NCBI GenBank assembly: GCA_032358165.1
Contig: JAALGY010000062.1
Coordinates: forward strand, 1,240,001 to 1,304,000
Source of the DNA: Diplosphaera chodatii
Taxonomy: Eukaryota > Chlorophyta > Trebouxiophyceae > Prasiolales > Stichococcaceae
Length of the DNA stretch: 64,000 nt
Reading direction: 5' to 3'
Position 1 is the first letter of the stretch; each line of letters starts with the position of its first letter. Under the pieces are notes generated by a model. It worked only from the letters and a program-made list of their open reading frames with translations. It was not told the DNA's origin and ran no database searches. The position numbers and the translations under genes are program-made. Positions 1 to 12,250 of this stretch are shown one piece after another.

Positions 1-531
1 AGCCCCTGCCTCGCGCTGGAAACTGCTGAGCTGATCCTTGGACAACCTCTGCAGGGCAACCTGCTGCACGCAACGCAGACCAGCGCAATGTCGGATGACC
101 CGCGTCACCTTGCGGCCGACAACGGCGATGCGGGCCTGCTGGTGGGCGGCGAGCCGCTTCAGCGGGATGGGTCCGTTGTCATCCCCGGCAGCCGCGCGGG
201 GTGGGCGCGAGCGCACAGGTGCCCTGTTGACACTGCAGTGCCACTGCCAGTGCAACACATGGCATGTCATCAGTGATTTCTGGCAGCTGGAGTGCATCCT
301 GGGGCTGGTCCAGGGTGACTAGTGCAGTGCACCAGCTGAGCCCAGGGCACTGCTCAGGCGCACATTGCATCAGCACGGTGCTGCTGGGTCGCTTGCCGAT
401 GATTGTCTGCAATATGCAGGTCTTCACTGGATGGAGATGTGCCGCACCAACAGCAGGCTCCTGGCAGCCTCAACGGTGCTGCCCCGGATGCAGCTGCAGA
501 CCCGCGGCGGCAGCTGCTGAGCGACCCACGG
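1..531 (-). CDS. unidentified protein, 3' part continues beyond the left edge
   Basis: Two GC-rich stretches on the minus strand join in frame across a plausible intron. The first ends near 435 with ...LLLVRHISI followed by a GTGAAG donor. The second begins near 219 after a CAACAG acceptor and reads APVRSRPPRAAAGDDNG, then IPLKRLAAHQQARIAVVGRK, staying open to base 1. The split glutamine codon (CA|G) keeps the frame. I do not recognise the family. The peptide is basic and helical in character, with no visible catalytic motif. The 5' end is not resolved. It lies downstream of ASY1 on the same strand and is separated from it by the ASY1 stop at 899-901, so I treat it as a separate gene. Confidence 0.35.
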
Positions 532-898
532 TAGCACAGGGTTGAGTGCCGAGTCATGCGCAGCATGATAGTATTGAACATTCCTTGAGGACCACGAAAC
601 TGTGGCGATATGAATGACTGTAATTCGAGAAACACGAGCGACTACGAAGGCTACATCGGGCAAGTGATTATCGACTTGTGCTGCAGCTATTGTCTCGACA
701 GTGTGTGCAAATGCGCAAGGTGTCAGTGCCACTGACGTGCAATAATCTGTGGCTGACCGAGCCAGTTGGCCCCGGTCCCAACTAGTGACACAGGTGCCTG
801 CTAGGGCCCAACTGCAAAGCCTGCAGCCAGCGCGTAAAGATGTATCCTGCACTTGTTTGTCGCTTGACCGCTGCAGGACCTCGGTGGGCTCTTGCTCA

Positions 899-3800
899 TC
901 AGGAGCGTGACGCTGTGCGGGCGCGCTTGCTCTGGCGGATGGTGGCCTCGTTGATGCTCAGCTTCTGGCGGCGGCCACCCACCCTGCCGATCATGAGCAC
1001 CAGGATTTTCACATATCCAGTCACACAAGTTGTCATGTTTGCCGAACGAGCAAGTCAACCTCCACATCGTATGTGATATGGGGGCCAAATATCCACCTGC
1101 CATTTGCCAGAGTGCTTTGCTGGCTGGTGAAGAACACCTCGGGCGGTGGCTGCGATGGCTCCGGCACGACTGCCGTCGGCGCGCACTGCGGCAGGGTCGG
1201 AGGCATCAACATGATTTGGAACACTGCCAGATGCGTTGTCAGTTGCACCACGACATGCACTTTTGCAGCAGCATGGCTACAGCGGTAACAAGGTCAGCCA
1301 CTGCAAGTCCAGGAAGCATCGGGCAAACAGAGTGTTTGTGGGCTGGCAGCGACTGCACCAAGGAGGAGGCGTTCATGCGGGACAGGCGGCCGCGGCGGCT
1401 GGCCACACCGCCAGACGCCGCCGGCTGCTGGCTGACTGCAGTCGTGCACTCAGTCTTCTCCGGGTCTGCAACCAATGCACAACACTCGTCATGGAATGGT
1501 ACTTGACCCATGGCGCCGGGCTGGCCTGTGATGTGTGTAGTAAACATTGGGTGATGGGGCCCAGCGGACAGCAGCACACAGACAGGAAGCAAGCTGTGCA
1601 CCGGCTGCGCCGGATTTCTCGGCAGTCGGGCTTGGGCTCTGCACATCCATGCTGCATGAGGCCGCACGCTTCTGGCGCCTGGGCTGGCCCTTCTGCTGCA
1701 CCGCCTCAGTTGGTACAACTGCAGCAAGAACGGGTCGTGTGCATTTCAGAGCCTTGACCTGTTGCAGTACGCTATGCTGCAGCATATCTGAGGTGGTAAG
1801 CAATGACCCACATTCATCTCCCGGGTGCACTGACAACTCCTGCATCTGCTGAGCAGTAGCTGCCGCGGCCTCTGTCGCTGGCCGTGAGCCTGCGGGCGCC
1901 TGCCCACCCTGTGGCAACATGTCCAGAACATATGACATAGCAGGTTGTCAAGCCGGCGTCCATGTCATATGCAAGGGCAACATCATTGTCAACTCACATA
2001 TATACTAGTCTCAGCAACGTACCTGGACCGTGCTCGAGTTGTTAGATGCCTTGGTTGCAGGCATCTGCTTGGGGTGGGCTGCTGCCTCGCCTGCTGTGAC
2101 CTGATACCTGCATGCAGCATGTCCACATGCAGGTTAGCACTGCATGCACCTGAAATATGATGTATAGACAGCTTGCTCGTGGGCAGGCCGCTTCAGCAGG
2201 CACGGATAAGTCGCACGTGTCTTGCTGGCCTGGCAGCTCCACCAGCAGCCCCTCAGCCTTGAGGCGTGGGATGATGACGTCAGTCAGTGCAGCGGCGCTC
2301 ACATCCACAAACTCCGCCATCATGTCCGTCATATCCACCTGCAGCCAGCCAGCAGTCGACCATTGACTTCTTGTGAAACATGCATGAGACCAATGACGCA
2401 AAGCGTGGCCGACGGGCCACATATGCAGCCTATGCTAACACTGTGTGGGCCTTGCCTGCTTGCGCTTCAGGCAGAAGGCCTTGACCGCAGCGACCTTCTC
2501 ATCCTGAGAGCTGGTGGCGCCTGCAACACAGGCTCAGCATCATGGTTTGCTGCGGATCACGACTTGATGGACCTGCTCTGCAGCCATGATAGCTGGCATG
2601 ACCAGACAGCTCACCATCATTGACGGCGTCGCATTCCATGTTGTCGTTGGCGTCTGCTGGCTGAGTGAGGTCAGAGTCTGCACAGGAATAAGCGGCTCTC
2701 ACGTTTATGTATTGGGTTCCGTTTCCTCAGAAGTGCTATGACAAGCTTGTGCATGGTGGCATTCTGAGAACCGACGGTCATACCCGACGGTGCTTCGGCG
2801 CAGGGCATGGTGCTGTTCTGCATACCGACCGACTTCTCAATGTCTTCCGCATCGCACTCGTCCAGCGTGCTCAGCACCTGCCAACACCAGTGTTTTGCTG
2901 ATGTTGATCAGCTGCTGTATATTGCATGTGCATGCAAGCCCCTGCTGGCATGTTGAGCTTGCACAGTTGAGACTGGACTGTCGGCCACGCTCTCACCTTT
3001 AGGCCGACATGATGGTGGTTTGTGTTGACAGTGCCAAGGTCCATGGTGAACGGCTTGCGTGTGAAGTGCGCTACCACTGTAGGGTCTGCCGCTTTGAAGC
3101 ATGGCGGCTGGTAGTCATCTGCATCGTGCATGGACGCACACAAGATGACCTATTATCAAGACACCTCCGACCAACAGGGATGCGCAAGGGCACAAACGCG
3201 CAGAGGCTTTGCACACCGAAGCACACCCACCTGGAGTGTCGTCGTGGTACACCATCTTCATGAAGAGGTACCGCTGCATGCAGGGGTTTCGAGTCAGTCC
3301 TAGGGGAAAGCTGCTGGCAGAAACTGGTGGATCAGTAAGAGTCCAGCTGAAGACAATAGACGACATATGTCGTGCACCTCAGAGGGCACCACATCCAACG
3401 TCTGGCAAATCTGGACCAGCATCCGCATCAGCCGGACGACCTGAAACTTGACGCTGTCGTAGCCGACATTCTGGAAGCACAACACTGCATCGTGATTGCA
3501 AGAGTGTACTTGCTGGTGCAGACATCAGGATGAGGGGTTGCACATACATGAGAACACAACGTACCAGTGATGCATTGGCAGTCGTTTTTCTCTTTTGGTT
3601 GGGCGCAGTCACATCCATCGTGACCCTCCCAGAGTCTCCATAATCAAAGGAAAACTTGTACTCCTGCAGTTGCGCACATACCTATGTTCATGAAATCAGA
3701 CACAGTGTGTGCACCTGACGCACCCTCTTGCATGCAAGCCCTTCACATGAAGTAGCACCTCCAGCAGGGATGTGCCCTCGGAGTCGGTTGAAAAGCCATA

Positions 3801-4619
3801 GATGAGGGTCTGCAAAATCAGGAATGGACACATTGCGGCAGCAACTGCCACTGTGAACGGGTGACAGAATTGCTGCATGCAAACCCCTTGAACCAGCACC
3901 TTCAGGAAGTTGTTCTTGAGCGCATCGTACACGCCTGCCCATCCGGGACACGCATGTGAGACAAGAACGAAGCTGCTGGCATGGCATGCAGCCCACAACG
4001 TTGATGCATCAGCGCACCTTGCTCGACCCAGTCGACCAGGCGCTTGGTCTCCGGCGTGTGGGGCGTCAGCATCTTGACACTCATGCCTGCATGCCCAGGT
4101 CGACTGCATCGCTTGCGCCGCATGTGGGTCACCATGAGCTGCATACCTGTGCACTCAGAGTACAGCCAGGGAAAGCACCTTCCAGGTTGTCCATGTTCAC
4201 CGCCTTGAAACTTTGCTCGTCAAACAGGCCCCGCAGGTAGGACACGTGAAACACGCTCTGCAAGCAGCTGACAACACCGATCAGTAGGCTTCTGGTGAGC
4301 TCCACACACAACCACTTGCTCGTCTATATCTTCGACATGCCGATGGACATCCGGGTTTGATCAGCCGTACGCACCACACGCAGCAGGCTACGAACCTGCA
4401 TGCATGTCGTACATCGGATGGATAAGTATCATGACAGCATGTGAATCACATTCCAGATGGATACCAGTGAGCTGCTGGGGTTACTGACGGTTGTCACGAA
4501 GCATTGAGCTAGGTCCATCGGCAGCTTCAGCAAACTCTGAATGCAGGCTATTTGTAGGTGCTCACCACTTGCAGCGACTCCTGTGCAGTGATAGTCGCCT
4601 GTTTCTGCTGCATGACCAT
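899..4619 (-). CDS. ASY1: meiotic chromosome axis HORMA-domain protein ASY1/HOP1
   Basis: HOP1/ASY1 assembles on meiotic chromosome axes and promotes inter-homologue recombination and checkpoint signalling. The start MVMQQKQATITAQESLQ (4619) matches the usual MVMAQK...TEQDSL opening of plant ASY1; an in-frame ATG seven codons upstream is possible. HORMA exons follow in order: LTRSLL...FHVSYLRGLFDEQSF (about 4310-4170), VKMLTPHTPETKRLVDWVEQ (about 4083-4024), GVYDALKNNFLKVLV (about 3942), TLIYGFSTDSEGTSL (about 3814), YDSVKFQVVRLMRMLVQICQ (about 3467), MKMVYHDDTP (about 3267) joined to DDYQPPCF and FTMDLGTVN (about 3122-3000). A winged-helix-like segment, SAAALTDVIIPRLKAEGLLV, lies near 2320-2200. 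The last exon carries KLSINEATIRQSKRARTASR and a stop at 899-901, resembling the C-terminal closure motif bound by HORMA. Exons between 2200 and 1010 are uncertain. Confidence 0.88.
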
Positions 4620-5545
4620 CTGCTGATGCCGCACCTGCATGCCACAGCAGCAGGGCTTCGTGTACGGCCGGCTGCGGCAAGGTATGGCACTTGCCGGAGC
4701 AGCCAGGAGCTGCTGCAAGTGCATGCACGGTCCTCATCATGCATCATGCAGACGGACCATGATTGCGTAGTTGTTGAGCCCTTCAGTTGGTGCCCAGTAG
4801 CTGTCTGCAGGCTGCAGCCTGCTTAAGAAACCAGTCAGTTGTCGGATCGATTGCAGCAACTGACGTGCGAAGCAACGCGGCAGCGGCAGCCAGATGCAGC
4901 CGCGACACGTGCGAAACGCGATGTTGGACGTCAGACAATGGGCTGGGACCTTGCGAAAACCGCAACTGGGTTCATCTGCCGTCCAGAAGGCTGCAATGCG
5001 ATTTGAAGTGCAGATGCAGGGTTTTACACCCAACCCCAACGCAGTACATACTCTGTTGTCTATGGACCGAGTGCCAGTCGATGCCCGAACTGGCAATCTG
5101 CTCGAGGCCTCGTGCTCTGGCCAGCAGGCCCGCTCGAGGGCAGAGAGTGTTGGCCGCGGCTTATTGGGCTGACGGCCGGGCGTGCGAGCCAATTGACTCT
5201 AGGCAGCAACATCAGGACCTCGTGTTCACCGTTTGCAGCCGACGCAACACACATTCTCGCTTGAAGGCCTCTCAGCAGCGCAGACGCAAGCGGCATTTTG
5301 CTGTCTGCATCTGGGAGGGCCTGCGCATTCAGCGATCACTTAGACGTTGACACCTTGATTGCAGCTCGGGGACTGTTTACCTTGCGCTTACGAATCAGTC
5401 GAATGTATATGTCATCGCGGCTTCAGGCGCATATGCGAGTTTGAGTGTTTATCTGTGAGCAACAGCCGGTTCGGCAGCGTGGCGGCAGGACAACGAGCTA
5501 GGCGCACCACACGCCATCCTCCGTGACCTTCAGCGTGTGGTCCGC
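4620..5545. promoter_or_regulatory. divergent intergenic region ASY1 / THOC3
   Basis: About 925 nt separate the divergent ASY1 and THOC3 starts, so both promoters should lie here. Long open frames exist on both strands at 4737-5350, including about 151 codons on the minus strand. None resembles a known protein and none has a convincing splice context. Part may be ASY1 5' untranslated sequence or an unresolved upstream exon. No TATA box or other clear element was recognised. Confidence 0.5.
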
Positions 5546-7547
5546 ATGACAATCGACTCCACGGATCCTTTTGCTGTGCATGAACTACGGGAGCTCACTG
5601 GACACAAATCGAAGGTGAGCGTCATTGCATGTCACTGCGGCCGCATGTGCACCACTTTCAACAAGTGCAACGCAAGTGCAACTAAACTGTTAAGGCTGCT
5701 CGCTTCGGCTGCAGGTGTTCTGCGTGGACTGGAGCAATAACGGCAAGCGTCTAGCCTCAGGTGAACAGTGCTACTACCTGTACTATTTGCGCGCAGGCAT
5801 GGCACCTGCATGCGCGCTCAAGTCGATGATTGCATCCTGGGCCGATCAGCCGCAGCGTGTGCTTACAGGGGCGGGCGACGGGTCCATTAAGATATGGAGG
5901 CTCGACCCTCGTCATGTGAGTGCATGCACAGCAGTGTTCACCGTGTTCATCCAGTGCCAGCCGGATGCTGCTGAGCCAGCGGGAGTGGATACTGCAGGGC
6001 CGCCCAGAGCGGTGTGAAACCGATCTGGTGGGGCACACCAACTCCATCGCCATCGTGCGATGGGACCCGACGACAGCCGACCGCCTCGCATCTGTCAGCA
6101 TCGACAACACGGTCAAGTGCGTACTGTGCGGCTGTTCTACCAACAGGACCAGCAGCAGCAACAATGGGCTCCTGCGATCTCTGCTGCGGACGCAAGGCGG
6201 TCTTCGAACGACGGGGCGATCCTGGTGTGTGACGCGCAAACGATCTGCAGGTTGTGGGACGCATGCAGCTCCCGCTGCATGGGCACCGTGAAGGTGACGG
6301 CGCGGCCGCTGTTCATCGCATGGAAGGCGGACGGCTCGGAGCTGCTGTGCCTGGACCAGAGTGACATCATCAGCGTCATCAGTGCCAAGACCTTCAAGGT
6401 GGTCAGGAAGCACAAGTACGGCTCCCAGGTGCGGTTTGCCTGGTGTCTTACTGTTGGAATTGCAGGTCGGCAAGACATGCGGTGATGCTCCAGTGTGCAA
6501 GAGCCACAGCCAGTGGGGTCACACCTGCAGGTCAACGAGGTACTATGGAGCAGTGATGGGAAGTTGATGTATTTGGCCATCCAGGGTGGCGCCATTGAGG
6601 TGAGCATTGCTGCTCTACATACCCTGGCTGCCTCTCAATGCAAACATGCACCATCTCACAATGTCGAGCAAAGTGCTGGTGCATGTAGGTGCTTGAGTAC
6701 CCCTCTTTCCAGCACCTTCAGACCGTCATTGGTCATGGTCAGTCTGCGCACGTCTACCACCTGCGCCTGGACCCCAGCGGCAGGTACTGCGCTTGCCCTG
6801 TGTCTGCCAACAGCATCTTGGCTGCGCCGAGTCCTTTTCACCATTTGAAGCCTCGACTTGGCGCCTCATTGTTGGCCGCTAGAGTCGTGCACGACCATGC
6901 AGCATCCACAGGCAAAGTTCAACAGCAGCCTGACCTTGTGCAACGAGTTCAAGACGTTTCACGTAAAGGTACCTGGCGTCCAGTGCCTCAGATGCAGTCG
7001 TCAGCCTGTGGGACACATCCGACATGGTGTGCGTCAGGACGTTCACAGGCTTTGATGATGACGCGCCTGAGATGTCGTTCAGCTCAGACGCACAGTGAGT
7101 CCTTTGCCACACGATGGTATGGTATGGTGAATGCATCGACAGTGGCAGTGCAGTGACATGATGAAGGCACGCTTGACAAGTTGAACTGCATGTGCTGCTG
7201 ATGAGGGGGCATGGCATGCAGGTACTTGGCGTGCATTGACAAGCGCCAGGGCATAACCATCCTGGAGGTAGAGACTGGTGCGCAAACAGAGCTCGGGATG
7301 GTGGTCTACACTGACGTCAACTAGCCTCAGGCCTGCAGTCAGCAAGTGATGGTGCTGACATCTGGGTGCTGGCGACGATGCAGGGCGGGTGGTGCACAGA
7401 ATCCCCACAAACGGGTTTGTGCCGCCGACATTGGAGTGGAACCCCAGGCACCCAGTGCTGGCATGGCCTGCGCCGCCACCAGTAGACTACAGGGGCGAGA
7501 CCATGCGGGACAACGAGGGAGGGATCAGCGTGTTTGCGCCGCTCTGA
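5546..7547 (+). CDS. THOC3: THO complex subunit 3 (TEX1), WD40 protein
   Basis: TEX1/THOC3 is the WD40 subunit of the THO/TREX complex, which couples transcription to mRNA packaging and nuclear export. Exon 1 (5546-5614) reads MTIDSTDPFAVHELRELTGH. Exon 2 starts at 5715 with VFCVDWSNNGKRLASG. Later repeats are DGSIKIWRLDPRH, TDLVGHTNSIAIVRWDP, a WD unit split by an intron (NTVK|LWDACSSRC), FIAWKADGSELLCLDQ, VNEVLWSSDGKLMYLA, EYPSFQHLQTVIGHGQS, SLWDTSDMVCVRTFTGF, YLACIDKRQGITILEVE and, last, LEWNPRHPVLAWP with the terminus GGISVFAPL and TGA at 7545-7547. The order matches human and plant THOC3. The first repeat looks short: after RLASG the expected DxTVxVW strand is not obvious, and 5761-5850 may be an in-frame intron or an insertion. 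The upstream GTG at 5537 is in frame but the ATG at 5546 is preferred. Confidence 0.87.
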
Positions 7548-8150
7548 CCTCTCGCCATGACGCATCTGCACAGCCTCATCATCTGTTGTGGTTTCCACCG
7601 TCTTCAGTCAGCGTCGATGTTGCGCTATGAGTTTGCTCAACTCAAACTGGCCTCAGCAGAACACAGCAGATGTTGTTGCCGTCATGTGCAACCTGAGGCA
7701 CATTTCCCCGTTGAACACAATTGTCAGCTGCCCTCTGCACTAGCTGTCGTACAACCGATGCAGGGCTATTCAACCCTGATGCAAAGCACGCGTGTTTGTG
7801 ACAGTTGAATCCCAGATGGTTTCTGCAGCACGTCAGGCTGCAACGCAACAGTTGCCAAGCAATGTTGCTGATTTAGAATCGTGTATAGCCAGCCTGGCAG
7901 TTGGGAGCACACTGTGGCAGGGAAGTCCAGTGGCTGGATGTTATCCAATGCAAAGATATGCGTCATCACTGCGGCCACTGGCGTCATGAAGACACACGAA
8001 TGACTTCTGATCCAGCAGTTTGGGTGGCATACGAACTGTGCATGCACACTATGCGCGCCACCATTTCCACAGTATTAACTGCCTGCGGTCTCAGGTTTGA
8101 TGTGCAGCCGAGCTGGCCAGCACCCTAGGTGACAGCAATGCAAGGCCGGC
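7548..8150. other. intergenic, THOC3 3' region and GT47-1 promoter
   Basis: About 600 nt of lower-GC sequence lie between two genes on the same strand. It should contain the 3' untranslated region of THOC3 and the promoter of the first exostosin gene. No open frame here resembles a protein and no RNA gene was recognised. Confidence 0.5.
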
Positions 8151-11100
8151 ATGCCGCCCAAACTTCACGCAGTAGCGGCGCGCCGCAGGCATGGGGTGCT
8201 GCTCAGGGCCACCCTGTGGGTCTCGATCACGGCATGCACGGCGCTGGTGCTGTACTATGCGCGCCTCTCTGACGTCTGGCCCCTCAAGAGCGGCACAGCA
8301 GGCGGGCTCACCGGCACGAGCAGCGCGGCTACGCTGATCGGGGGCGGTGACCTGCGGCAGCCCCTGTACAAGCCCTGTGCCAAGGGCTGCACTCAGCACG
8401 GCAACTGCAACTTCGAGGAGGGGCGATGCGAGTGAGCACGGAAGCGTCGATCAGCGGAAGGCGACGTGCACATGTGTTTGGTGGTCCTTGAGCATGCCGA
8501 AGCCAGGCAGCGGAGGTGAGCTGCATGATGCAGGTGCGCATGGGGCTACGGCGGCGAGGACTGCTCAGTGCTCAAGCTGCCAGCCTGCCGGCAGAGCACC
8601 GAGGCTTGGGCGCCGGTCCACACCGGGCAGCTGCCCAAAGCATGCGAGTGCTACCGGCAGCTGTGGGCACTCAGAGAGGTGCGGCAAACTGCTGCCTCTG
8701 CTGGAGGGTTGCAAGAGTGAGAGGGGCAAAAACTCGACGCCTGCTCTGCACTGTTTCTGGAGCCAGCAGGAGTTGAGATAGCTGTGGCATACAATGCGCA
8801 GGAGGTCGGGCTGCTGCCCTGGGACAAGCGCATGCCGGACCGCAGAGAGTCGGTGTGCTTTGAGCGCATGGCCCTGCCGCCGGAGGCACAGCTGTCGCAC
8901 TACCCCGAGGAAGACGAGAAGGACGTGAAGTACTATCGGGGAATATATCCTGCACACCAGGTGGGTCCACCCTGTGGTTGGGGCTCCCCATGCCACTGCC
9001 AAACTGTGCACCAGCCGTTGCCAGGATTGGCAGAGCCTCATGTGCATGAAGGCTCAATGCTGCCTGCCTGCAGGAGGAGCTGCAGCGGAACGAGACTCAC
9101 CTATGGGAGGAGTTTGCCAACTGGCGGTTATTTCCGCTGAGCGCATGCCCCAATCACTGCTCCCACCGCGGCGGCTGCCTGCTTCTGACCTATGACCCGC
9201 CCGGAAAGAAGCCATGGTGCAAATGCTACTTCGGCTGGCGGGTGCGTACTGCGTGGGCGAAAGTGTCACACATGAATGTGCAGTTGCTATCCTGTGTGTC
9301 ATTCGACGCAGGCAACTGCTTTCTGAAGCACCTCAGCCGTTGCAATGGTGCACATGCACAGCAGGATGCTGGCACACCATCGGCTTACAGTGCTGATCAT
9401 AGCTGGCCTCACAATCCCAAAACAGACCTGGAAGGGGTCCATGTGTGCAGGGAGACGACTGTTCACAGCCCTGGACCGGCATTTATTGGGGACAGTACCA
9501 GTGCGTGAACAACTGCAGCGATGTGGGCACCTGCCGCAACGGCTTCTGCCACTGCCCGCCCGGCCGCTTCGGCATCGCCTGCCACCGCACGGAAGTACGA
9601 TGCCCGCTGCCCCAGATAGCTATCAAAGCTGCATGGCGCAGCAATGCTCACACCTCCCTGCATCCGTCACTCATCTTGGGACTATGCCAGCCTGCTGCAC
9701 GGCAGGCTTGGGCGCCACGGGAGCACAGGCCAGATCCAGGCCGCCTGCGCATCTACGTGTACGAGCTTCCCATGACGCTGGCGCATGTTGAGCTGCTAGA
9801 CTTTGGGCAGCAGCACTACGTCAACGAATTCTTTCAGGCGTTCTAGTGCGTCAATGCCCTGATATGCTGTGGCAGCATGCCCTTGCACAGTTTGTGCATG
9901 CACACCAGAGGTTGCTGTGCCTGCATTCATGTGCATTGAGCAGAGGTGCGGGCGGCGTGATGGATTTTGTTGAAACAAGATGTGTATGTGCTCATGCTGC
10001 GCAGCCCGCTGTACAGTGCAACCCATCAGTTCTTCCGGCAGCTGTTGGCAGATCCCGAAGTGTACACGCAGGACCCCTACGAGGCTTCGTTGTATTTTGT
10101 TCCAGCGTGGACGTGAGAGCTGTGTTGGGTTGTCCAATTGCACCCTGTACAGCAGCATTGCAAGAAAAGCATCTGGCACTCAGTGCTGCAATGATCACCT
10201 GTGCACGCTGTCTGCAGGCTGCAGTATACCGTTGAATTCTTTGACCCAGTAAGTGCGCTTCTTGTCAGGTTGTGGCGGTGCAAGCAGTCTGCGCCTTCTG
10301 TCGCGTGTAGCATTCCATCTGATTGTGCTCCTGCAGGTGCCACACATGATGAAGGTGGTGCAGCTCGGCAAGAGACTGAACGAATCCTCTGCGCAGCAGT
10401 GAGTCGACATGGCATGTAGGCTGGACAACGGTTGCAGAACCTTACTTGCATGTTGCAGGTGATCACCTACATCAGGCAGACGAATCCCTTTTACGATGCC
10501 AGTGGGGGTCGCGACCATGTGTGGTGAGAGCAGGGCACTGTTTGTCACGCCTGCTCATGCCAGAGCATGCTTTTGGTATACTACCCGTTGGTTATCGCTG
10601 GTGCAAATTTGCATCAGCCACTGGATGTGCAGCAGATCGCCATCCTATGCCTCGAACTGATGTAGCTGTCAAATGGCTTTGTTTGGGCTGCACAGGTTCC
10701 TGGGGCGCGATAAGGGCGCCTGTGCTGAGTGGGCACCCGCACACGAAACCTCGACCGGTATCAAGGTGATGGTGTGTTGCTGCATGTAATAGCTTGATGC
10801 TTGCAGAACATCTCAAGCTGGAAACTGCTATCCTGCTGCGTCAACAGATTGTACACTGGTGCTACCGTGGAGAGGCAGCCGGAGGCACATTTGGCTGGCT
10901 GGGCAAATGCTTTGGTAAGGCGGATGTGAGAGCATGGAGGCCTTGTGTGGCAATGTGGTCCATTTCCGATATGGGCTTAAGCCAGTGACAGCATTCGTCA
11001 TACACAACATGCAATTTACAGCCGCTGTGGCATGTGCTTGAACGCTTACAGTGCACCCTGCTGACTGCAGACCGGCGGAAGGATGTGTGCGTCACACCAT

Positions 11101-12250
11101 TCTACAATCACGCACCCGCGCAAACGAGCAAGGCGTACACTGCGCAAGCTCTGCAGGCAGCGGCAGCGGTTGCAGGGCAGATTGAACGGCAGGAGGAAGT
11201 TGTGCTTCCGCTCGGCAACAGGTCCACCCTGTTCTTTTTCTCGGGAGCCACACGGGATGATGTGACGTGGTACAGGTGGGTCGAAGGAGTGTCAAGTATT
11301 GGAGTTGTCATTTCGCTGACTTGCATGTCCGTGTTTTGTCTGAGTGTCTGCTGTAGGATCAGCCGATTTGACTTTTGGCAGCTCATGCATACATAAGTCT
11401 AGATCTAGCTCGTATTGGATGTCGTATGCATGCAGCGGGGGCGTACGGCAGAAGGTGGTCAAAATGCACAGGAATGCGACCGGTTTCCTGTTCAAGATCG
11501 GCCATCACAGCTTTGAGGAGCAGATGCGGAACTCAATGTTCTGCCTCACACCCTCTGGGTACGCTGGCAACAAAGCTTGCGCATGGCGCGCATTGCACCT
11601 TAGTGTTGCAGCAATGGAAGGACGTGTCTGATGCTCCTCGCCCATGCTTGCAGCCTGGGTTGGGGAATCAGGCTGCCACAGAGTACAGCAGCTGGCTGTA
11701 TACCCGTCATCATCCAAGGTGTGCACCCCACGCTGTGCTTTCGCAGCTTGGAAATGCTAGACTTAGCTCCGTCGGCACCGAGAACGATACCTTTGCAACA
11801 TCCTTTTGTTGGTGCCCTGCCTGATGGCTCACCATCTGCAAGGTCCGACCGCCCCTCCTGCCTCAATCAGCCGCCGACATGACATGAGGAACCCATCGGT
11901 TCACATGTGCTGCTGCAGATGGCATCGATCAGTACCACGACGACATCCTGGACTACGAGCGGTTTGCTGTGCGAGTGGCGCAGAAGGACATTCCAATCCT
12001 GCCGCAGATCCTGGATGGTATCAGCACGGGTGAACGTGCGAAACTGCAGCAGGGGTTGGTCGATCTCCACCGCGCTCTCATGTGGGGTCCAGCGCCCTAT
12101 GACGAGGTCCGTGTGCGACCCGAGCGCCGCGGCCTCGCATACAACTACACTATTGCGTCCCTGAGGCGCAGTTACAGCAACTTTGTGCTCGAGAGGACGC
12201 TGATCAAGCAGACAGCTGTGGTGCAGCCGCTAGATGGGAGGAAGGCATGA
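8151..12250 (+). CDS. EGF-repeat exostosin-family (GT47) glycosyltransferase, copy 1
   Basis: Predicted type II membrane protein of the secretory pathway. MPPKLHAVAARRRHG is a basic cytosolic tail followed by a hydrophobic anchor (LWVSITACTALVLYY). Then come three EGF-like units: CAKGCTQHGNCNFEEGRCEC (8362 onward, continued at 8534), CPNHCSHRGGC...CKCYFGW|GDDC (9145-9241 and 9451), and CVNNCSDVGTCRNGFCHC (about 9499-9590). The exostosin domain starts with LRIYVYELPMTLAH (about 9747) and includes DPYEASLYFVPAW, YTVEFFDPVPHMMK, FYDASGGRDHVW, a SMFCLTPSG exon (about 11534), GWGIRLPQSTAAGCIPVIIQ (about 11660) and DGIDQYHDDILDY. The last exon ends RGLAYNYTIASLRRSYSNF...DGRKA with TGA at 12248-12250. 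GT47 members transfer sugars to polysaccharides or glycoproteins; the donor and acceptor cannot be told. The EGF-plus-GT47 layout is known from green-algal exostosin-like proteins. Several internal exons (10550-11000) are only loosely resolved. Confidence 0.85.
9493..9590 (+). repeat. 98-nt EGF segment nearly identical to 13952-14049
   Basis: This EGF-coding segment of GT47 copy 1 matches copy 2 at 13952-14049 with a single difference (C versus T at a third codon position), whereas neighbouring exons differ at many silent and replacement sites. Confidence 0.85.
10113..10217 (+). other. intron present in GT47 copy 1 only
   Basis: A GTGAGA donor after FVPAW(AC) and a CTGCAG acceptor split a threonine codon. 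The aligned stretch in copy 2 (VPANVMMYTIEYYDP, about 14650-14690) is continuous. The next 31-nt exon (10218-10248) is followed by a second copy-1-only intron at 10249-10336. Confidence 0.7.
10249..10336 (+). other. second intron present in GT47 copy 1 only
   Basis: GTAAGT donor after EFFDP (GAC CCA) and CTGCAG acceptor before GTG CCA CAC ATG. Copy 2 reads DPVPHM without interruption at the same residue. Confidence 0.7.

Noticed and set aside
4737..5350. Open frames of about 92-187 codons on both strands upstream of ASY1 and THOC3
   Set aside because: Frames overlap on both strands, resemble no family, and lie in the divergent promoter gap; not supported as genes.
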